From positions 1,116,001 to 1,180,000 of the forward strand of contig NZ_JAPWGW010000001.1 in assembly GCF_027213945.1 (NCBI RefSeq): DNA of 64,000 nucleotides, given 5' to 3'. Position 1 is the first letter of the stretch; each line of letters begins with the position of its first letter. The notes beneath the pieces are model-generated. The model worked only from the letters and a program-made list of their open reading frames with translations. It searched no databases and was not told where the DNA came from. A program made the translations under genes and the position numbers. This stretch comes from Henriciella marina (GTDB lineage Bacteria > Pseudomonadota > Alphaproteobacteria > Caulobacterales > Hyphomonadaceae). This document shows positions 61,447 through 64,000 of this stretch, piece after piece.

Positions 61447-61902
61447 ATGGCGCTTTTCACAGGCTTTCTCCTGGCGGCCGCGCTAGGGATTTTTCACCAT
61501 TTCGCCATTCTGTTCATTCGCCTGTTCACGCCGCATCTTGGAGAGCAGAAGCATCGCGGCATCCTGACAGCGTTTCTCGGTCTGCTTACCGTGCACACGA
61601 TCGAGATCATCGCCTATGCCGCAGCCTATAAAGTGATGGTAGATGCAGGCTGGTGGGGCTCACTGACCGGCGATTTCGATGGCAGTTTCTATGATCTCAT
61701 CTATTTTTCGGGGATCAACTTTGCGACGCTCGGCTATGCGCAAGTGTCGACCGATGGCGCGATCCGTATGGTCGCAATGATGCAGGCGCTGGGTGGTTTC
61801 ATGGTGATCACCTGGTCGGCGACCTTCATCTACACGATCTGGCAGGATGTAATGGACCATCACTGGCGCCTGAATCCTGACCGGCAGCAGTCCGCGAAAT
61901 AA
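61447..61902 (+). CDS. Two-helix ion channel-like protein with altered potassium filter
   Basis: The 151-residue protein has hydrophobic helices at about residues 2-24, 36-58 and 108-132. A pore segment (FSGINFATLGYAQV, about 88-101) lies before the last helix, as in Ion_trans_2 potassium channels. The usual filter TxGYG is TLGYA here. GWWGSLTGDF precedes it. It could be a channel with altered selectivity or a non-conducting relative. ATG 61447 is preferred; the frame is open to 61375. It is divergent from the ArsR/SdpI operon. Confidence 0.7.
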   Translation: MALFTGFLLAAALGIFHHFAILFIRLFTPHLGEQKHRGILTAFLGLLTVHTIEIIAYAAAYKVMVDAGWWGSLTGDFDGSFYDLIYFSGINFATLGYAQVSTDGAIRMVAMMQALGGFMVITWSATFIYTIWQDVMDHHWRLNPDRQQSAK

Positions 61903-61907
61903 AAAAA

Positions 61908-61933
61908 AAGCGCCCCCCGAATGGGGAGCGCTT
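61908..61933 (-). terminator. Rho-independent terminator of the PfpI gene
   Basis: AAGCGCCCCCC pairs with GGGGAGCGCTT (one bulge/mismatch) and, on the minus strand, is followed by nine Ts. The stop codon of the PfpI gene is 27 bases upstream. Confidence 0.85.
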
Positions 61934-61959
61934 AGTCCGGTCAAAATGCGAGGGGATGT

Positions 61960-62535
61960 TTACGCTTCGACCGATTGCTTTTGAGCTTCGTGCTTACCTT
62001 CGCAAAGCTCTTCCACGATCTTGTCGTTGAACGCTGGAAGATCGTCGGGGTTGCGGGACGTCACGAGGCCCTTGTCGACAACGACTTTGTCGTCGCGCAC
62101 GACGGCGCCAGCATTTTTCAGATCCTGCTGGATCGCAGCAAAGCCGGTCATTTCACGGCCTTCGACGAGACCCGCAGAGATGAGCACTTGTGGGCCATGA
62201 CAGATCGAAAAGACTGGTTTGGCCTGCGCAAAGAATTTCGACGTGAAATCGAGTACTTTCTGGCTCTGACGCAGCGTGTCCGGGTTGAACAGGCCACCTG
62301 GGATGAGAAGGGCGTCGAAGTCGTCGGCCTTCACATCATCCAGCGTCTTGTCGACGCCAACCATGATACCCTTTTCACGGTGCTGGTTCGCCTGGATTTC
62401 CCCGCTCTCTAGCGAGACGATAACGGTGCTTGCGCCTGCGTTTTCGAGCGCTTCTTTCGGGGAGGTCAGTTCCACTTCCTCGAAGCCGTCAGCGGCGAGA
62501 ATGGCAACCGTTTTTCCTTCTGCTCTCTTGGACAT
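61960..62535 (-). CDS. DJ-1/PfpI family protein (type 1 glutamine amidotransferase-like)
   Basis: The 191-residue protein has the PfpI fold: VAILAADGFEEVELTSPKEAL (catalytic Glu in the ADGFEEVE turn), IPGGLFNPD and the nucleophile elbow SICHGPQ (Cys about residue 113). Members are proteases, chaperones or glyoxalases (YhbO/PfpI type). It is cytosolic. AGGAG precedes the start at 62535. It is monocistronic, with its own terminator. Confidence 0.92.
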   Translation of the reverse strand: MSKRAEGKTVAILAADGFEEVELTSPKEALENAGASTVIVSLESGEIQANQHREKGIMVGVDKTLDDVKADDFDALLIPGGLFNPDTLRQSQKVLDFTSKFFAQAKPVFSICHGPQVLISAGLVEGREMTGFAAIQQDLKNAGAVVRDDKVVVDKGLVTSRNPDDLPAFNDKIVEELCEGKHEAQKQSVEA

Positions 62536-62659
62536 ATTCTATCTCCTGAAGTTTCAAATCTTATTGATGCAGCCTTCTGGCTGCGCGCTTCATCAACGAA
62601 GCGATCATTGCGTCGTTCCCCGTGGAGGCATGTTTTAATGCCGCAGAGGCAGATAAGGC

Positions 62660-63109
62660 CTATCTGCGCCCGAGATCGTCTGCGAGCCGGTCAACGGCGG
62701 CGCGTTCAGCGGTGCTTCTTGCTTCGTTGACAGCTTTCAGGAATTTCGCTGGCGCAGCCATGATCGGAAAGTCGACCTCGCCTTCGCCGCGTCCTTCAAT
62801 ATCGAGATTGCCGAAGCCGAAGATGCGGCCGATGATGCCCTGTCTCATACTGGCGCCCTCAATCGCTTCCAGCGACATTTGATCGACATTTGCGGCGATG
62901 AAGCCCGTCTTCTTGACGAGGCGCCTGTCGGTCACGGCGAATTCAGTCGTGACCAGGCGGATCATCTCGTAGATAAAATAGATAAGCCCTACGATCAGCC
63001 AGCCAAACAGGATCAGGGCCGCCCAGGCGCGGGCGTACCACAACCAGTGAAAACGCCCGACCCGAACGATAGATTCACCTTCGTCGAGGTGCTTCTCGAT
63101 ATAAGTCAT
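62660..63109 (-). CDS. Membrane PH-domain protein (bPH2/DUF304)
   Basis: The 149-residue protein has two hydrophobic helices close together (about residues 22-40 and 43-61, WYARAWAALILFGWLIVGLI) and then a bacterial PH-like domain with VTDRRLVKKTGFI (about residues 79-91) and IEGASMRQGIIGRIFGFGNLDIEGR in the second half. Such proteins are thought to act at the membrane, with no defined role. It is the last complete minus-strand gene in the window, divergent from the right-edge gene. Confidence 0.87.
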   Translation of the reverse strand: MTYIEKHLDEGESIVRVGRFHWLWYARAWAALILFGWLIVGLIYFIYEMIRLVTTEFAVTDRRLVKKTGFIAANVDQMSLEAIEGASMRQGIIGRIFGFGNLDIEGRGEGEVDFPIMAAPAKFLKAVNEARSTAERAAVDRLADDLGRR

Positions 63110-63211
63110 GGCGGCAGCTTCCGGTGATTGTCTCAGGTAGAAGACAAACGAGGGGCACGAAGAGACGTTCCGCGCCTTGGCACGAACAGAGGATTCGGCC
63201 AGAAGTTTCAG

Positions 63212-64000
63212 ATGACGCTGCTTAGATACTTGCTCGTATTGTTTGCCATTTACCTCGTGTCCGGAACAGGCGGCGGCGCGGAAGGTCAGGATGCAAGCGC
63301 TCGTGCCGATGTTGCCCTGTCACGAAACGAGAATACCTTGGCCGCGCGGTGGACTCTGTCCGACCCCGCCGAAAGCGTGAGCTTCGAAGGGTGGGTCGAG
63401 CCAGACGAACGCCAACGGCTCTGGATACCTCAAGGGGATGGCTGGTTCTTTGACGGCAATATCCTCGTCCGCGAGGACAGTGCGCCATTTGATAGTTTTG
63501 AACTGCATTTGAACCCGTCAGACCAGATCTATGACCGAAGATACGTCGCCATTCTCCGGATCGGTGAGAGGGGATGGACTGTCCTGACAGAAGGGCTTTC
63601 CCTGGAAGGGCATCGGACCTTCATCGCCGCCGATTTTGATCCTGAAGGCGAGGTATTCCTTGTTGGCAATCAGCGTCTCTCAAGCGATGAAACGGTCGCG
63701 GCAGAGACCGGCGGCTTTCTCTATTTTGGCCCTGAGCGCCATGTCGCAGAGGACCATGCGACGATGATCGCCGGCCCAGATATACCGGACTGGATGCGCG
63801 CGAAATTCGCCGCTGACATTGATGCGTTAAGCCAAAGCCTGACGAAACGTTTCGAAATGCCGCCGAAGGCGCCGCCCGTGCTGGTCATGAGTTTTCGCGA
63901 AGCCGAGCGCATGAGTTTCAAGGGGAGTGCGCTTGGCCGGTTCATCACGCTACATGTAGGCGGCGTTGAGCTCGACCGCTCGGACGAGGACTTCATGCGA
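63212..64000 (+). CDS. Secreted protein related to the 5819-7258 gene (3' end outside window)
   Basis: At least 263 residues are coded from the ATG at 63212 without a stop to the window end. The first 20 residues are a signal peptide (LLRYLLVLFAIYLVSGTG). The central part has FLYFGPERHVAEDHATMIAG, DIPDWMRAKFAADIDALSQ and FREAERMSFKGSALGRFITL-like segments. These line up with YIYIGEGEYAFND, YLPEWLSSGLPSAIEGFLGV and AYKGAQARGLSLEGSVLDS in the 5819 gene. The region that would hold the peptidase-like motif has not been reached. The two genes are therefore distant paralogues of an unrecognised exported family. Confidence 0.6.
   Translation, partial: MTLLRYLLVLFAIYLVSGTGGGAEGQDASARADVALSRNENTLAARWTLSDPAESVSFEGWVEPDERQRLWIPQGDGWFFDGNILVREDSAPFDSFELHLNPSDQIYDRRYVAILRIGERGWTVLTEGLSLEGHRTFIAADFDPEGEVFLVGNQRLSSDETVAAETGGFLYFGPERHVAEDHATMIAGPDIPDWMRAKFAADIDALSQSLTKRFEMPPKAPPVLVMSFREAERMSFKGSALGRFITLHVGGVELDRSDEDFMR

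Noticed and set aside
1-64000. CRISPR arrays, prophage, insertion sequences, toxin-antitoxin or defence islands
   Set aside because: No spaced direct repeats, transposase, integrase, phage structural genes or nuclease/helicase defence clusters were recognised anywhere in the window.

Overview
The window is a stretch of chromosome from an alphaproteobacterium, with moderately high GC and dense coding on both strands. No gene-free interval exceeds about 260 bases. Several features suggest the group: class I (archaeal-type) lysyl-tRNA synthetase, a DUF1476 (F1-ATPase zeta inhibitor) gene divergent from purC, a TIGR02301 protein, PstA and PstC with long N-terminal extensions, and a phoR...pstC-pstA-pstB-phoU-phoB gene order like that of Caulobacter. 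I infer a Hyphomonadaceae/Caulobacterales-like marine heterotroph. The family level is a guess. I see no phage, transposase, integron, CRISPR, rRNA or tRNA gene.

Layout. 1-3.5 kb: grxD (cut by the left edge), DUF1476, then purC, a sulfotransferase, purS, an EthD-domain protein and a small secreted protein. 3.5-5.7 kb: two paralogous cysteine-containing membrane proteins, one apparently broken by a stop codon, and icd. 5.8-13.7 kb: a secreted protein with a ruined metallopeptidase site, trmJ, a TIGR02301 protein, a D-2-hydroxyacid dehydrogenase, a DjlA-like co-chaperone, a one-domain voltage-gated cation channel with a calcium-channel-like pore, a Ca2+/H+ or Ca2+/Na+ antiporter and queF. 13.7-17.6 kb: phoD, rluD and ald.

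17.7-25.1 kb is the phosphate regulon: phoR, an inserted rluA-type gene, then pstC-pstA-pstB-phoU-phoB behind a clear Pho box. There is no pstS. 25.3-33.5 kb: a tripartite RND efflux operon (outer-membrane lipoprotein, adaptor, permease) followed by an M13 metallopeptidase. 33.7-43.4 kb: DUF1801, a secreted protein, an MDR oxidoreductase, a thiolase, a DUF2332 protein, a serine hydrolase, and an Lrp regulator divergent from a fused indolepyruvate ferredoxin oxidoreductase. A candidate operator lies between the last two.

43.5-53.5 kb: two related small lipoproteins, lysK, the iron-storage pair bfd-bfr, a glutathione transferase, an alpha/beta hydrolase, an SCP2 protein, a ChaN/TraB-like protein, an acyl-CoA carboxyltransferase, and a DUF4349 lipoprotein overlapping an RluF-like gene tail to tail by 122 bases. 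53.7-64 kb: lipoproteins, two GNAT acetyltransferases, a palindromic intergenic repeat, DUF2147, argG, a GlsB/YeaQ protein, a VWA lipoprotein, an SdpR/SdpI-like pair with its operator, a two-helix ion channel with an altered filter, a PfpI protein, a PH-domain protein, and at the right edge a second member of the degenerate-peptidase-like family seen at 5.8 kb.

Most of the window is core metabolism and housekeeping. The best leads for something undescribed are the paired secreted pseudo-peptidase proteins at both ends, the Cav-like channel filter, the six-cysteine membrane pair with an in-frame amber codon, the antisense-overlapping gene tails, and the palindromic repeat.
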